Positions 17,391 through 17,500 of a stretch of DNA of 17,500 bases are shown here, piece after piece. Positions within the stretch are counted from its first letter, which is position 1; each line of letters opens with the position of its first letter. The translations under genes were made by a program, and so were the position numbers. The stretch covers positions 77,080,180-77,097,679 of the forward strand of contig CM060318.1 of the NCBI GenBank assembly GCA_030674155.1. The letters are read 5' to 3'. The stretch is from Stramonita haemastoma (lineage: Eukaryota; Mollusca; Gastropoda; Neogastropoda; Muricidae). Below the pieces are notes generated by a model. That model was not told the origin of the DNA. It was given only the letters and a program-made list of their open reading frames with translations, and searched no databases.

Positions 17391-17500
17391 CTTCAGCACT
17401 ATGGCGGAGTCAGCGTAGCGTTGCAGCAGGGACCTGGTCAGGCCCAGGGAGCGGGCCGTGGTGTTGGAGGACTGCAGGCTGCAGCTGCTGCGGGTCCCCT
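17376..17500 (-). CDS. HELZ2: HELZ2-like helicase, partial exon ending in QYRM
   Basis: 125 nt are visible and the exon continues beyond the window. The frame (41 full codons) reads ...T-A-R-S-L-G-L-T-R-S-L-L-Q-R-Y and ends V-L-K-D-Q-Y-R-M at CGCATG|GTGAGTG, phase 0. 'LG...SL..R' and then '...L..QYRM' is the standard order leading from lobe 1 into lobe 2 of UPF1-like SF1 helicases; QYRM helps contact nucleotide and nucleic acid. The DEAA/DEAG Walker B box should lie a few dozen codons upstream, outside the window. GC-rich coding composition contrasts with the adjoining intron. Confidence 0.9.

Overview
The window is eukaryotic, spliced, animal genomic DNA. It is AT-leaning and crowded with TG/CA and GA microsatellites, homopolymer runs, tRNA-derived SINEs and a decayed LINE. 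The best guess is a gastropod mollusc, because the SINE at 16394-16780 and the HELZ2-like helicase resemble sequences I associate with that group. The taxonomic call is inference from recalled family resemblance, not from a search.

One real protein-coding gene is visible, on the minus strand. It occupies the right-hand 7.4 kb as five exons: 17376-17500 (cut by the window edge), 16040-16261, 14939-15095, 13632-13799 and 10132-10244 (with the stop codon). All visible junctions are GT-AG, the phases match (0, 0, 1, 1), and the joined exons give 260 residues with no internal stop. They encode the second RecA-like lobe of an SF1 UPF1-family helicase, from the QYRM motif through motifs V and VI to the protein end. 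The best family match is the C-terminal helicase of HELZ2 (helicase with zinc finger 2). Walker A/B, zinc fingers and any RNB domain would lie upstream, beyond base 17500.

The most unusual feature is in the introns. Three of the eight visible splice junctions have been copied by tandem duplication into the adjacent intron. Intron 3 (13800-14938) begins with nine extra copies of its own 5' splice site in a 44-bp array, and ends with three extra copies of its own 3' splice site in an ~81-bp array. A ~60-bp array lies between, so more than 90% of the intron is tandem repeat. Intron 1 carries one extra copy of the donor of the 17376-17500 exon. Every copied site is a plausible decoy, and using any of them would break the reading frame.

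Left of base 10132 I find no convincing host gene. That side holds the probable 3' UTR, microsatellites, two minor tandem-repeat arrays (33 bp and 102 bp units), a SINE at 5086-5366 whose head joins a tRNA-like A box to a 5S-rRNA-like promoter region, a possible second SINE relic near 1640-1800, and the 3' end of a dead LINE reverse transcriptase on the minus strand at 303-770. A further 5' fragment of the tRNA/5S SINE sits inside the last intron at 13474-13570.
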